A DNA stretch of 64,000 nt. Origin: Legionella drozanskii LLAP-1 (GTDB lineage: Bacteria; Pseudomonadota; Gammaproteobacteria; Legionellales; Legionellaceae). Both the position numbers and the translations under genes were made by a program. The DNA is taken from positions 1-64,000 of the forward strand of contig NZ_LNXY01000004.1 in NCBI RefSeq assembly GCF_001467585.1, written 5' to 3'. Within the stretch, counting starts at the first letter, position 1, and each line of letters starts with the position of its first letter. Shown in pieces: positions 7,345 to 16,859 of this stretch. The notes under the pieces are model-generated. The model had not been told where the DNA came from and made no database searches. It worked only from the letters and a program-made list of their open reading frames with translations.

Positions 7345-9683
7345 TATATGAGCCTCTCAATTAAACCTTTTTCCCAGGCAGTGCTTGCTGCACTAATTGG
7401 TAAATTTATGACGGAATTTAATACTAAAACAGGTTCTACAGTTGTTTCGCCGATAGTTTCAAAGGAAACAGAATAACCCTTGAATAATTGTTCGACTGCG
7501 CCTACCTGTTGTGGCGAAACCTCGAGAACAAATCCTCCGCTTTCAGAAAATAGCTTTTTATCAGTGGGAAGCTCGCCAGGAATGGTAACCTTGGCCCCAA
7601 TTTTATTTTTAAAACTCATCTCAGCCAGAGTGACTGCAATGCCACCCTCAGAAATATCATGAGCCGATAAAATCAAACCGTTTTGAATAGCTAAATGCAC
7701 TGCGGCTATTTCATTGGCAAAGCTAGTAAGATTAGGCTTAGGTAACTGACTGCCTAGTTGGTTATGAAGCTGATAATAAACACTACCGCCGCATTCATCT
7801 TTACGCTCGCCTATCATCAGCAACACGGAATTAGGCTGCTTTAAATCGTAGCGAATTGTTTTTGCATAATCATTCATTGCTCCAACACAACTAATAATCG
7901 GGCTTGGAGGAATGGCGCCTTGCAGCGATTCGTTATAAAGAGACACATTTCCTGAGATAATCGGTAAATTAACCTCAGTATTATCCAGCATTTTGACTGC
8001 TTTACAGGCATCCACAATACCTCGTACCGCATCAACAAATTCACCCATTTGCTCTGGGTTTTCAGGATTGCCAAAACAGAGGCAGTCCGTTAGAGCAAGA
8101 GGCCAAGCGCCGACTGCTACAATATTACGCACGGATTCAATCACTGCGTTAACAGCACCCCAGTAGGCGTCAATCTTATTGTAACGAGGATTATGATCAA
8201 CCGATAAAGCGACACCCGTTTTGCGAATTTCTTCAGGGTATTTATCTTCATTAAAGGGAGCGATGACGCCGGCATCGGCCCAACCCGGTTCGATGACTGA
8301 GCGACCCTGAACTTGTTTATCATAAGTTTCGTAAATGGGGGCGCGTGAAGCAATATTTTCATGGGCTAAAAGCTTAAGTAATAAGGCATTGTAATCATCG
8401 ACAGTGAAGGCGGAAGGTTCGCTATGTGATTGTTTTTTAGCACAATAAGGGCGGTCATAAAGAATGCCTTGAGTAATATCTTCTGCTTTGGCTGACACGA
8501 TTTCTTTGCCGTTTGACCTAACAACATATAAGCCGTCATTTCTAAGTTTACCGATGACCGTTGCTTGTGCGCCATCACAAATGTCTGGCAAGGCAAAACG
8601 TTTATTGTAATGTGTTAAAAAAGTATCCACCAAATCTTGAGGAACGACCCACATAAAACGCTCTTGGGTTTCTGAGCATAAGATAACGGCAGGTAATAAA
8701 TTTTTCATGCTCGTAGGAACAAGGTCAAGGTTGATTTCTGCGCCATAACCAGCGGCTTCTGCTAATTCGACACTCGCACAAGCAACGCCGCCTGCGCCTA
8801 AATCTTTAAAACCTACCCGATCGATTAAATTGTTCTCACGCAGCCACTCAAACATTGCATAATTGGCTTTAAGAACATGTCGTTGTAAAAAAGCATTGGG
8901 TTCTTGTACGGCACCTTTATTTTCTTCTTGCTCTTCTTCGCTAAGGGTTGCAGAAGCAAAAGCAGCACCACCGAAACCGCTATTATCGGTTGGTTTACCC
9001 ACTAAAATAAATTGATAATCTTTGGCGTTTGCGGGAGCGTAAGAATGGATAATTTGGTCTTCTCTCACCACACCGAGAGTCACGACAGTGACTAAACAAT
9101 TTTCGTTATAAGCTTCGTCATAATAAACATCGCCTGCTAAGTTAGGGATCCCTAAAGGGTTGGCATAACCCGCGATACCGCGGACAACACCTTGCTGGAT
9201 CCATTTTGTTTTAGGTCGATTGATATCACCAAACCGTAAACTATCGGCCACGGCAATGACTTCAGCGCCCATACAGCAGACATCACGAACATTCCCACCC
9301 ACCCCGGTGGCGGCGCCTTCGTAAGGAACGAGTTGCGATGGATGATTGTGAGATTCATGACTGACCACAATGCCATAGCGTCGATTTTGTTTATCCGTAG
9401 CAACGGCAACAATACCTGCATCTTCTTTAGGTCCTAAGATGACGTGAGGGGCGTTTGTAATGAACTGATTGAGGTGTTTGCGGCTACTTTTATAGGAACA
9501 ATGCTCTGAACCCTGAATGGACCATAATACGCATTCCGCGTAAGTGGGGGGGCGCTTTAATAAAGAGGTTTGGATCGTAAGCGCTTCATCCACGGTGAGC
9601 CGTAAGTTGAATGTTTTGAGCAGGTTGGCAATCTCAGTTGAGGATAGCTGAGAAAAATCAAAAAAATCCGGCGTTTCTTGCAT
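7344..9683 (-). CDS. purL: PurL, FGAM synthase large subunit (small-PurL type)
   Basis: PurL uses ATP and ammonia from PurQ to amidate FGAR to FGAM. At 779 aa it is the small PurL of Gram-positives and archaea, which lacks the N-terminal PurS-like and C-terminal glutaminase domains of the roughly 1,300-aa enterobacterial enzyme. Motifs include LWSIQGSEHCSYKSSRKHL, VVSHESHNHPSQL, the catalytic-site NVRDVCCMGAEV, FKDLGAGGVACA and SAHDISEGGIAVTLAEM. Small PurL needs separate PurQ and PurS. Here the PurS role is probably filled by the C-terminal half of the neighbouring PurQ. It is the first gene of the operon. Confidence 0.95.
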   Translation of the reverse strand: MQETPDFFDFSQLSSTEIANLLKTFNLRLTVDEALTIQTSLLKRPPTYAECVLWSIQGSEHCSYKSSRKHLNQFITNAPHVILGPKEDAGIVAVATDKQNRRYGIVVSHESHNHPSQLVPYEGAATGVGGNVRDVCCMGAEVIAVADSLRFGDINRPKTKWIQQGVVRGIAGYANPLGIPNLAGDVYYDEAYNENCLVTVVTLGVVREDQIIHSYAPANAKDYQFILVGKPTDNSGFGGAAFASATLSEEEQEENKGAVQEPNAFLQRHVLKANYAMFEWLRENNLIDRVGFKDLGAGGVACASVELAEAAGYGAEINLDLVPTSMKNLLPAVILCSETQERFMWVVPQDLVDTFLTHYNKRFALPDICDGAQATVIGKLRNDGLYVVRSNGKEIVSAKAEDITQGILYDRPYCAKKQSHSEPSAFTVDDYNALLLKLLAHENIASRAPIYETYDKQVQGRSVIEPGWADAGVIAPFNEDKYPEEIRKTGVALSVDHNPRYNKIDAYWGAVNAVIESVRNIVAVGAWPLALTDCLCFGNPENPEQMGEFVDAVRGIVDACKAVKMLDNTEVNLPIISGNVSLYNESLQGAIPPSPIISCVGAMNDYAKTIRYDLKQPNSVLLMIGERKDECGGSVYYQLHNQLGSQLPKPNLTSFANEIAAVHLAIQNGLILSAHDISEGGIAVTLAEMSFKNKIGAKVTIPGELPTDKKLFSESGGFVLEVSPQQVGAVEQLFKGYSVSFETIGETTVEPVLVLNSVINLPISAASTAWEKGLIERLI

Positions 9684-9714
9684 GTCCAGGTACTAGCTAA
9701 GCAAAACGTGAAAT

Positions 9715-9743
9715 ATTTTAACCTTATTTCATAAAAAAATCAA
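9715..9743 (-). promoter_or_regulatory. Probable sigma70 promoter of the purine operon
   Basis: On the minus strand TTGATT (9738-9743) is followed after exactly 17 bases by TAAAAT (9715-9720), with purL starting about 32 bases beyond. It is the best promoter match in the 213-bp gap upstream of purL. No convincing PurR operator or purine riboswitch was seen near it. Confidence 0.5.
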
Positions 9744-9840
9744 ATGCTCTTGTTTTTAAACACAATTTTTGGTAGTTGAACAGTTGAGGTTATATCTCAT
9801 AGGTTTAACGTAGCAAACTGTCTTGAGAATTTCTCTTTAT

Positions 9841-9895
9841 ACGCAAGCGAATCCCGACCGGGATTTACCGGATTGTAGCGTAACCATAATATTCT
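9841..9895. repeat. Palindromic intergenic repeat
   Basis: AATCCCG (9850-9856) and CGGGATT (9859-9865) form a perfect 7-bp inverted repeat two bases apart, followed by CCGGATTGTAGCGTAACC. It looks like a GC-rich dispersed intergenic element between the Old Yellow Enzyme gene and the purine operon, not a terminator, because there is no T-run. Confidence 0.35.
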
Positions 9896-9896
9896 T

Positions 9897-10988
9897 TCAC
9901 AGAGAAGGATAATCCGTATAACCTTTCGCATCACCACCGTAAAACGTGGCTACATCCGCTTGATTCAAAGGTGCATTTTGTTTGAAACGCTCCACCAAAT
10001 CCGGGTTTGCAATATAAGGTTTGCCGAAAGCAACCAGGTCAGCATAGCCACTCTCAATGGCTTCGATAGCCATTTCGTAGGTGTAGCCATTATTGACCAT
10101 CCATGCCCCTTTGAACTCACGCCGGAAGGCATGAAAATCGAACCCATTAAATTCCCGTCCTCCTCCTGTTGCGCCTTCAATCACATGAATATAAGCGAGG
10201 TTTAATCGGCTCATTTCCCTGACCAGTGGAAAAAATACTGCCTTAGGCGAGCTATCTACAGCATCGTTGACAGGAGTCACTGGTGAAAGGCGTATTCCGG
10301 TACGCGGTGCACCAATTTCGCCTATAACCGCTTCGACAACCTCAATTGCAAAACGCAGGCGATTGGGGATCGATCCGCCATAGCGGTCGGTGCGATGATT
10401 GCTGTGATCACTGAGAAATTGCTGGATAAGGTAGCCATTCGCAGCATGAAGTTCTACTCCATCAAACCCTGCATCCATCGCATTTTTTGTTGCTTTGCGA
10501 TAATCATCTATTATGGTCGAAATCTCACTTAATTCGAGTGCTCGCGGCATGCCTATTTCAACAAAGTTGCCTGTTTCGATAAAAGTGCGCTGCTTATTGG
10601 GGGAAATTGCTGAAGGAGCTACGGGTTGACCACCCTGCGGTTGCAAAGTTGGGTGTGAAATTCTGCCCACATGCCAGAGCTGTGCAAAAATAGCTCCTCC
10701 TTTTGCATGAACGGCATCGGTGATGCGTTTCCAACCAGCGACCTGCTCCTGAGAATAGATTCCTGGGGTCCAAGCATATCCTTTCCCCGTTGGCGAAATT
10801 TGGGTCGCTTCAGAAATAATAAGCCCTGCGCTTGCTCGTTGCCTATAGTATTCGACATTCAGTTGCTGTGGTACATCGCTTTCATGAATTGCGCGATTAC
10901 GTGTGAGGGGCGCCATAACAATTCTATTTCTTAAATGAAGACCAGCTAAATTAAATGGGCTAAATAAAACTTGAGAATCCTGATTCAT
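9897..10988 (-). CDS. Old Yellow Enzyme family FMN alkene reductase
   Basis: This is an FMN- and NAD(P)H-dependent ene-reductase of the NemA/XenA type, acting on activated alkenes, nitro compounds or quinones. The 363-aa TIM barrel starts LFSPFNLAGLHLRNRIVMAP. It shows the GAIFAQLWHVGR region, the substrate-binding VELHAANGYLIQQFLSDHSN (equivalent to the His/Asn pair) and NHRTDRYGGSIPNRLRF. The C-terminal DLVAFGKPYIANPDLVERF is also typical. It stands alone between the purine operon and a cytochrome gene. The physiological substrate cannot be told from sequence; detoxification is the usual role. Confidence 0.9.
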   Translation of the reverse strand: MNQDSQVLFSPFNLAGLHLRNRIVMAPLTRNRAIHESDVPQQLNVEYYRQRASAGLIISEATQISPTGKGYAWTPGIYSQEQVAGWKRITDAVHAKGGAIFAQLWHVGRISHPTLQPQGGQPVAPSAISPNKQRTFIETGNFVEIGMPRALELSEISTIIDDYRKATKNAMDAGFDGVELHAANGYLIQQFLSDHSNHRTDRYGGSIPNRLRFAIEVVEAVIGEIGAPRTGIRLSPVTPVNDAVDSSPKAVFFPLVREMSRLNLAYIHVIEGATGGGREFNGFDFHAFRREFKGAWMVNNGYTYEMAIEAIESGYADLVAFGKPYIANPDLVERFKQNAPLNQADVATFYGGDAKGYTDYPSL

Positions 10989-11051
10989 AAATAGTCCTTT
11001 TTATGTGCTGTTTAAAAACAGTCGTCCAAAGTCGGATTTAATTATAGACAA

Positions 11052-11900
11052 TTAATCAACTGATTCTTCGACAGGCCTTATATTTTGGGGAGCAGTCTGT
11101 ATTTTATGCGACTGCATTAATTTTAAAAAGGCAATGATTGCATCCAATTCCTCTGCCGATAATAGCTTTTCTGTAAAAGGAAACATTTTATCGTTTTTCA
11201 TAAAACGTACCGACTGAGGATTACGAATAAACTTCCTGAGCTGCGCTTCGGAAAAGTACTCCAAGACATTGCTAGGAAAATTGAGATCAGGCCCCAGTTC
11301 TAGGTTGCCAACAAGATTAATGGAATGGCAAACACCACACTTAGCAGAAAACTGTTCGAGTCCTTGCGCTTCTTGGCCTGAGCTATTTGCCGGAAGGAGG
11401 CTGGAAAATGGGTTTTGATCAGTCGTGCTGATGGATTCAGTACCAAAAACCCAATCAGTCTGCGGGACTTTTTCTCCTTGCCAAATTAAATAAAAAGGGC
11501 CGACGGAGCGATGTATCTTAGCAAAAATAGGCCAAGGCTTATTCGGTTCTTCAATCGCAAGATATGCGGTTGAAGCCCTTGTTTTGTCGCAAGGATAGAT
11601 GCGGTGTAAGTTGAAATAAGAAATATATTTATCAAAAGCCTGAACTTTCAGAATAGGTCCTACTTTTTTATTATTTATATTAAGCAAAGTGCATAAAGGA
11701 ATTGCTTTTAAATCGAAAGATTGGTTGGGGTAAGTGGGCAAATGAGCTTGTTTAATAGTCACTAGGTTAGGATTGGTTAATAAGGCTTCTGAAGTATAGG
11801 ATGTTTCTTGACCATTGATATTAATGGTTAATGGTTTTTGTGCGAAACAAATCGAGCTCCAGGCGAGCATTAAACTAAGAAGGAGGACAGTCTGCTTCAT
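11052..11900 (-). CDS. Secreted c-type cytochrome with N-terminal extra domain
   Basis: The 282-aa protein begins with a signal peptide (MKQTVLLLSLMLAWSSICFA), so it is periplasmic. Residues of about 22-160 form a domain resembling molybdopterin-oxidoreductase-like sequences (SIGPFYLIWQGE-type motif, here SVGPFYLIWQGEKVPQTDW). A single haem c site, CGVCH, lies near residue 188, with a likely axial Met in KNDKMFPFTEK. This is a class I cytochrome c fold. It may carry electrons to or from a periplasmic enzyme, but no partner gene is adjacent. Confidence 0.75.
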   Translation of the reverse strand: MKQTVLLLSLMLAWSSICFAQKPLTININGQETSYTSEALLTNPNLVTIKQAHLPTYPNQSFDLKAIPLCTLLNINNKKVGPILKVQAFDKYISYFNLHRIYPCDKTRASTAYLAIEEPNKPWPIFAKIHRSVGPFYLIWQGEKVPQTDWVFGTESISTTDQNPFSSLLPANSSGQEAQGLEQFSAKCGVCHSINLVGNLELGPDLNFPSNVLEYFSEAQLRKFIRNPQSVRFMKNDKMFPFTEKLLSAEELDAIIAFLKLMQSHKIQTAPQNIRPVEESVD

Positions 11901-12053
11901 GCACTTCTCTGATTTTCATAACATATTGAGAAATCTAACATAGCTGATATTAAACAGCTACCTTCTTTTAATAGCTTGAGAAACTTGTGTTTAGTTAAGG
12001 GGGGAGAGCCTATCATTCCCTTTCTATGTTTGCTCCTTTATACCATTGGTTGC

Positions 12054-12884
12054 CTATACAAGAGGCTGGGTATCGATGCTTCGATTTTTATCGATGAGTA
12101 AAATATGATTAGGAGGTACATCTCTCCAGTCCGCTTTAAGGTCTGTTAGTATTTCTGAGCTGATAACAATCGCTTCATGGTTGTCTTCATGGCGATGTTC
12201 AAAAATGCATTGGCCAGAGAAAAAATGCAAGGTTTCGGGTAACGAGTTTACATCAGTGCAGTAACGAGTAGCAATGATTCGCTCGCCATCCGTAAGACAA
12301 AGGTTATAGTATGAGGCATTTTCTTTGCTGTAATAAGCAACCAAATCATTAATCTGAAAAATAGTTTCTTTTAAAGTATCAGCAACAACCGAGAGTTGGC
12401 TCAAATCTCTTCCTTTGGACAACTGTAAAAATAAGGCGAATAAATGCTCGGAATCAGTTTCACCTTGAATCCAATCATAAATATCATCATCTAACAAATG
12501 ACGAAGATGACGTTTTACCATGAGAAAATCACTAATATCACCGTTATGCATCAACATCCATTTACCGTTAATAAAAGGATGGCAATTATAGTTGGTTACC
12601 CCACCAGTTCCAGCAGCACGTACATGGGCAAAGAAGCAAGGCGATTTAATTTTAGCCGTTAGATTCAGTAAATTTCTATCATTCCAGGCAGGAAACACCG
12701 AAGTAAATAAAGCGGGTTCAGGGCTTACCTCCGGCGCATACCAACCCAGGCCAAAACCATCTCCATTGGTAGGAACGCTGCTTTCTCGTGCATGTAAACT
12801 CTGCATGATAATAGAATTAGTGGGTTTTACTAAAATATGATTCAGTAAAACGCCGGTACCAAAGTAAGCGACGAATCGGCACAT
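12054..12884 (-). CDS. YafJ-type class II glutamine amidotransferase
   Basis: The protein is a stand-alone Ntn-type glutaminase of 276 aa. Cys2 follows the initiator Met (MCRFVAYFG) and would become the nucleophile. Further family motifs are RESSVPTNGDGFGLGWY, FFAHVRAAGTGGVTNYNCHP, WMLMHNGDISDF and GETDSEHLFALFL. Members resemble E. coli YafJ and EgtC. The acceptor of the released ammonia or the true amide substrate is unknown, and no ergothioneine gene lies nearby. It is a single-gene unit; the gap at 12,885-13,028 holds a short repeat. Confidence 0.85.
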   Translation of the reverse strand: MCRFVAYFGTGVLLNHILVKPTNSIIMQSLHARESSVPTNGDGFGLGWYAPEVSPEPALFTSVFPAWNDRNLLNLTAKIKSPCFFAHVRAAGTGGVTNYNCHPFINGKWMLMHNGDISDFLMVKRHLRHLLDDDIYDWIQGETDSEHLFALFLQLSKGRDLSQLSVVADTLKETIFQINDLVAYYSKENASYYNLCLTDGERIIATRYCTDVNSLPETLHFFSGQCIFEHRHEDNHEAIVISSEILTDLKADWRDVPPNHILLIDKNRSIDTQPLV

Positions 12885-12977
12885 GGTGATATTATCCTTG
12901 CAGTGGGCTAGTTACTTAAATTATAGTTGGTTTGCATTATCCTGGTTGGTTCTGAAATATTTTTTGTTAAGCTACGA

Positions 12978-13036
12978 GGACGCTGAGCTTTGGCCAACCT
13001 CTATCGGATTTGTTGGGCTGAGCCCGGCCTACGATA
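12978..13036. repeat. GC-rich intergenic repeat with palindrome
   Basis: The stretch contains TTGTTGGGCTGAGCCCGGCC, with GGGCT and AGCCC arms. This resembles the dispersed repeats found between genes in many gammaproteobacteria. It lies between two minus-strand genes and overlaps the 3' end of the solute-binding protein gene by a few bases. There is no T-run, so terminator function is doubtful. Confidence 0.35.
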
Positions 13037-13769
13037 TCGGATTGAATTTCCATTTCTTATAGAGCCATTTCAAAGTGCCATCAGCGCGAATAGTAACCAA
13101 GCCTGCATTTAAACGGCGTAAAATCTCTGCGTTTTGCCCTTTTTTAAAAGCAAGAGCTAAAGGAAATTCTGCGAACATTTTTTTGGGTATCGTCACTTTG
13201 TCTGCATAAGATTGATTAATCATGGCCTTTCCGACTTGAAAATTAAGTGCTGCAGCATCTGCTTTCCCACTCACAATGTAATCAAAACATTTCTCATAGT
13301 TTTCGGTAATAACTAAATTAATTGCTGGAGCAGTTTCTTCAATATAAGTTGCATAAGGTCCGGTTTTAGGTGTAACGACTATCTTGCCTGATAAGGCAGC
13401 AAGATTCGGGGGAGTGGATTCTGATTTTCTCACAAAAAAAGCACCGCCAGTCTTAACCAAAGGCAGACTAAAATCATAGGATTTTTGTCGTTCTGTTGTA
13501 ATCGCTAGCGGTACGATGGCTTCTGCGCGTCCATCGTTCAAGGCTTTTTGTACTTGAGCAAAAGGAACAGGAATAAATTGAATATTGATTTTTTGCTTTG
13601 CCGCTGCTGTTTTTAGAATATCGACTATAAGGCCTACTGAGCGGCCATTCTTCACGTAAACAAACGGAGGATAATTACTTTGATGCGCAATATGCACAGT
13701 CTCGGTCGCAGCATGAAGTTGTAAGCTAGTTAGAAAAGTGAGTGCGATTAAAATTAAACGTTTGAGCAT
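13029..13769 (-). CDS. Periplasmic solute-binding protein, amino-acid type (SBP_bac_3)
   Basis: The protein resembles the binding component of polar amino-acid ABC importers. The ATG at 13769 is chosen because AGGGAG lies six bases upstream and it begins a clean signal peptide (MLKRLILIALTFLTSLQLHA). The frame is open 14 codons further to 13811. The mature part shows SNYPPFVYVKNGRSVGLIVDI, LNDGRAEAIVPLAITTERQK, SYDFSLPLVKTGGAFFVRKS and a C-terminal IRADGTLKWLYKKW. No permease or ATPase gene is adjacent, so it either serves a distant transporter or acts as a stand-alone binding protein. Confidence 0.85.
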   Translation of the reverse strand: MLKRLILIALTFLTSLQLHAATETVHIAHQSNYPPFVYVKNGRSVGLIVDILKTAAAKQKINIQFIPVPFAQVQKALNDGRAEAIVPLAITTERQKSYDFSLPLVKTGGAFFVRKSESTPPNLAALSGKIVVTPKTGPYATYIEETAPAINLVITENYEKCFDYIVSGKADAAALNFQVGKAMINQSYADKVTIPKKMFAEFPLALAFKKGQNAEILRRLNAGLVTIRADGTLKWLYKKWKFNPIS

Positions 13770-13975
13770 AGGGAACTCCCTGTTTTTGTAAACCATAATG
13801 AGCACAGTCAAAGTGGGCTAAATTATCTTACGATGTTTCTTAATACGCAACAGGGGAGCAATGGAGCATTAGCTTGGATTAGGCTAAAGATTTAGTAAAT
13901 TTAGCTTTATGATTCTTTTATTGCTTCCAGAAATATTATCTATAATTAATTCATTAGATCGCTCCAGAGGAAATC

Positions 13976-14377
13976 ATGTTTTTAATTAAATTAATTTTGA
14001 TGAGCATGATTGTATTTTTGCCGTTCAATAGTATGGCGGCCATTATGGCTAACAATCCTGAATTAAACGCAGCTGTTTTAAATGCAGTCGTGCAAGTAAT
14101 GAAAGAATGCTATGAAGTCAGACATCTCTCAGGGACTCATTTGGCAAAATGCACGCTCGATATAATGCATCAGAGTGAATTTTATAATCCGGGGAACTAT
14201 AGAGTTTTTCTCACAGGAGATGTTCCCGGCAATTCTACATTGGTTATTAGTAACGAATCAGGTTATGTTCTCACTTGTGCGGTATCTGCTAACCAAAAAT
14301 TGCGAGTTAGTAATTGCATCAGCAATCAAAAATATCCATTAACAAAGGGGCAAGAGTTGTCTATCACACCTCCCTAA
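13976..14377 (+). CDS. Small secreted protein of unknown function
   Basis: The 133-aa protein has a signal peptide (MFLIKLILMSMIVFLPFNSMAA) and a mature part with four cysteines (in MKECYEVR, AKCTLD, LTCAVS and VSNCISNQ). These could form two disulfides in the periplasm. I do not recognise the family. The start is supported by AGAGGA just upstream. A TATAAT at 13941-13946 may be its -10 element, though the -35 is unclear. It converges with radC, with a small hairpin between them. Confidence 0.7.
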   Translation: MFLIKLILMSMIVFLPFNSMAAIMANNPELNAAVLNAVVQVMKECYEVRHLSGTHLAKCTLDIMHQSEFYNPGNYRVFLTGDVPGNSTLVISNESGYVLTCAVSANQKLRVSNCISNQKYPLTKGQELSITPP

Positions 14378-14404
14378 GTCATAAGAAGGCACAATATGTT
14401 GAGT

Positions 14405-14426
14405 AAGTCGGGACTTGTGCCGACTT
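14405..14426. terminator. Small hairpin between convergent genes
   Basis: AAGTCGG (14405-14411) and CCGACTT (14420-14426) form a perfect 7-bp stem with an 8-base loop. It lies between the stop of the small secreted protein gene and the stop of radC. The T-rich tail is short, so it is only a possible bidirectional terminator. Confidence 0.4.
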
Positions 14427-14429
14427 TCG

Positions 14430-15113
14430 CTAATTACAATACCACTTCGTTTCACTCCCAATAGAATAAACTTCATTATCACCAATGATTAAATGATCAA
14501 GTAAACGAACATCAACTAATTCCAAAGCCTGATGAAGTCCTTGTGTCATCGCGATATCTTGTTCACTGGCTTCGGCTAAACCTGAAGGGTGATTGTGTGC
14601 AAGAATAAGAGCGGCAGCATTTAGTTTAAGAACTTGCGCAATGATTGGCCGCAGATAAACACTCGCTGCATTAATAGTGCCGGTAAATAATTCTTCATAA
14701 GCCAGTACACGATGCTGGCTATCAAGAAATAGAGCGACCACGGTTTCATTTTTTTTGTCCCGTAATCGTCGCTTCAAATAGACATGGGTTTGTTGGGAGT
14801 TAGTTAATTGGATATCTTTTTGTAAACTAATAAAATCACTGCGGCGACAAATTTCACGTACGGCTTGTAATTGTAAATACCGTACTAGGCCTAATCCTGC
14901 TACTTTGTTAAACGCATGCAGATCGGCATTCAGGATAGATCGCAAATCACCCAACTGTTTAATTAAATCAACGGCTAGTTGTAAGCAAGATTTTTTAGCA
15001 CTACCAGAGCTAATAAAAACAGCCAGTAGTTCCGCATCGGAGAGACTTTGTACGCCTTGGATGAGGAGTTTTTCACGGATGCGCAAAGGTTGTGTTGGTT
15101 GCAAACAGGTCAT
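14430..15113 (-). CDS. radC: RadC family JAB-domain protein
   Basis: The 227-aa protein has the RadC layout. An N-terminal helix-hairpin-helix region (LIQGVQSLSDAELLAVFISSG, KVAGLGLVRYLQLQAV) is followed by an MPN/JAB domain with the metal-site residues ALILAHNHPSGLAEASEQD and the later LLDHLIIGD. A metalloprotease-like fold is clear. A role in DNA repair is traditional but weakly supported. It is divergent from coaBC with 65 bp between the starts, a common arrangement of these two genes in proteobacteria. Confidence 0.92.
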   Translation of the reverse strand: MTCLQPTQPLRIREKLLIQGVQSLSDAELLAVFISSGSAKKSCLQLAVDLIKQLGDLRSILNADLHAFNKVAGLGLVRYLQLQAVREICRRSDFISLQKDIQLTNSQQTHVYLKRRLRDKKNETVVALFLDSQHRVLAYEELFTGTINAASVYLRPIIAQVLKLNAAALILAHNHPSGLAEASEQDIAMTQGLHQALELVDVRLLDHLIIGDNEVYSIGSETKWYCN

Positions 15114-15178
15114 TTGTTATTCCTTTATGACGAGGTTTGTGGTTTGATCGCAGGTATTCTTATTAAAAATAGAAAACC

Positions 15179-16399
15179 ATGCAAGATTTTATTAATAAAA
15201 AAATTCTACTTGGGATTTGTGGAGGGATAGCGGCATATAAATCAGCTTATTTGGTGCGTGAACTGTCCCGATTAGGCGCGCGAGTACGGGTGGTGATGAC
15301 TGAGTCGGCGCAGCAATTTATTTCCCCATTAACGCTGCAGGCCTTAGGTGCTGAAGATATACGTTCTAGTTTGTTCGATCAGCAAGCAGAACGGGCAATG
15401 GGGCATATTGAGTTAGCGCGCTGGGCTGATTATCTAGTAATTGCGCCTGCTACAGCGAATTGTTTGGCAAAAATGGCCAATGGTTTAGCCGACGATCTCT
15501 TAACGACTCTCTATTTAGTTGCTGACACGCCGGTGATTGCTTGTCCTGCGATGAACCGATCGATGTGGGCACATCCAGCGACACAAGCCAATTGTCAGCT
15601 CTTAACTCAACGAGGCGTCATCTTGTTTGGGCCTGGAGAGGGCTCGCAAGCTTGTGGCGAGGAAGGTTTTGGGCGTATGGCTGAGGTTCATTCTATTGTG
15701 AATGCGCTAAGATTATATGAGGTGAATCAGCTTTTGCTTGGACAGAAACTAATCATTACTGCGGGACCTACCCGTGAATCCATCGATCCGGTACGTTTTA
15801 TTAGTAATAACAGTTCGGGAAAAATGGGATACGCCCTTGCTGAGGCTGCACATTTAGCAGGTGCGAAAGTGATTTTAATTAGTGGACCTACTAGTCTTCC
15901 TCCGCCAATTGGCGTTGAGTTTTATCAGGTTGATACAGCGAAAGCCATGCAGGAAGCTGTTCTACAGCATTTACAAAAAGGAAGCATCTTTATTGGCACT
16001 GCTGCAGTGGCCGATTACGCTGTGCAAGAACCCGCGAAAGTTAAAATAAAAAAACAAACCAATTCCGAGTTAACGCTAAAACTAAACCGCAACCCAGATA
16101 TTTTGAGTGAAGTGGTAACCAGTGGTAAAGCGGCTTATGTGGTTGGTTTCGCAGCAGAAACGTCGCAAGTACTCCAACATGCCAAAGAGAAGTTATTAAC
16201 TAAAAAATTAGACATGATTATTGCGAACCAAGTAGGCAACGGAATTGGTTTTGACGTTGATACCAATCAAGTGACTATCTTGACTAAAAATGAGCAAACC
16301 GAACTTCCGTTGACCCATAAAACACGGCTTGCAAGTCAAATTATTGCAATCCTTGCAGCAAGTATTCAAAATACTGACCATCGAAAATCTGGGGAATAG
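15179..16399 (+). CDS. coaBC: CoaBC, bifunctional phosphopantothenoylcysteine synthase/decarboxylase
   Basis: CoaBC makes phosphopantothenoylcysteine and decarboxylates it to phosphopantetheine in coenzyme A synthesis. The N-terminal flavin decarboxylase shows [40 protein letters not shown], the PAMN motif in [12 protein letters not shown] and the active-site lid CGEEGFGRM. The synthase half shows [18 protein letters not shown] with [13 protein letters not shown] and KLKRNPDIL-type residues. The 406 aa are typical. It is the first gene of a coaBC-dut-phosphomannomutase run. It also feeds the 4'-phosphopantetheine needed by carrier proteins such as those at 58-64 kb. Confidence 0.95.
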   Translation: MQDFINKKILLGICGGIAAYKSAYLVRELSRLGARVRVVMTESAQQFISPLTLQALGAEDIRSSLFDQQAERAMGHIELARWADYLVIAPATANCLAKMANGLADDLLTTLYLVADTPVIACPAMNRSMWAHPATQANCQLLTQRGVILFGPGEGSQACGEEGFGRMAEVHSIVNALRLYEVNQLLLGQKLIITAGPTRESIDPVRFISNNSSGKMGYALAEAAHLAGAKVILISGPTSLPPPIGVEFYQVDTAKAMQEAVLQHLQKGSIFIGTAAVADYAVQEPAKVKIKKQTNSELTLKLNRNPDILSEVVTSGKAAYVVGFAAETSQVLQHAKEKLLTKKLDMIIANQVGNGIGFDVDTNQVTILTKNEQTELPLTHKTRLASQIIAILAASIQNTDHRKSGE

Positions 16400-16400
16400 T

Positions 16401-16859
16401 ATGGAACAAGCGATTCAATTGAAAATTTTAGATCCACGCGTAGGAGACACCATCGCATTACCGAGTTATGCAACCTCAGGTTCAGCAGGTCTTGATTTGC
16501 GCGTTTGTATAGACAGTCCACTGCAAATTGCCCCTCAGGAAACTGTTTTATTACCCACAGGTCTGGCAATTTATATTGCGGATCCTAATTTGGCCGCTGT
16601 GATTTTACCTCGTTCAGGTTTAGGTCATAAGCATGGAATTGTTTTGGGAAATTTGGTTGGTTTAATAGATTCGGATTATCAAGGCGAATTAAAAATCTCC
16701 TGTTGGAATCGTAATCAAGAACATTTTACGGTAAATCCAGGTGAGCGTATCGCGCAATTAGTTTTCTTACCTGTCGTGAGAGCGGCTTTTCAGGTCGTTG
16801 ACACTTTTATAGAAACTAGTCGTGGTCATGGTGGCTTTGGTAGTTCAGGGAGAGAATGA
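16401..16859 (+). CDS. dut: Dut, dUTP diphosphatase
   Basis: Dut hydrolyses dUTP to dUMP and pyrophosphate, limiting uracil in DNA. The ATG at 16401, two bases past the coaBC stop, gives the standard 152 aa ([15 protein letters not shown]). All five trimeric dUTPase motifs are present: [46 protein letters not shown] and the Gly-rich tail [10 protein letters not shown]. The frame is open further upstream, but that would overlap coaBC by 71 bp. Confidence 0.96.
   Translation: MEQAIQLKILDPRVGDTIALPSYATSGSAGLDLRVCIDSPLQIAPQETVLLPTGLAIYIADPNLAAVILPRSGLGHKHGIVLGNLVGLIDSDYQGELKISCWNRNQEHFTVNPGERIAQLVFLPVVRAAFQVVDTFIETSRGHGGFGSSGRE

Noticed and set aside
9841-9856. PurR-like half site (ACGCAAGCGAAT) upstream of purL
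   Set aside because: Only one half matches the PurR palindrome, and it lies about 100 bp upstream of the promoter inside a GC-rich repeat.
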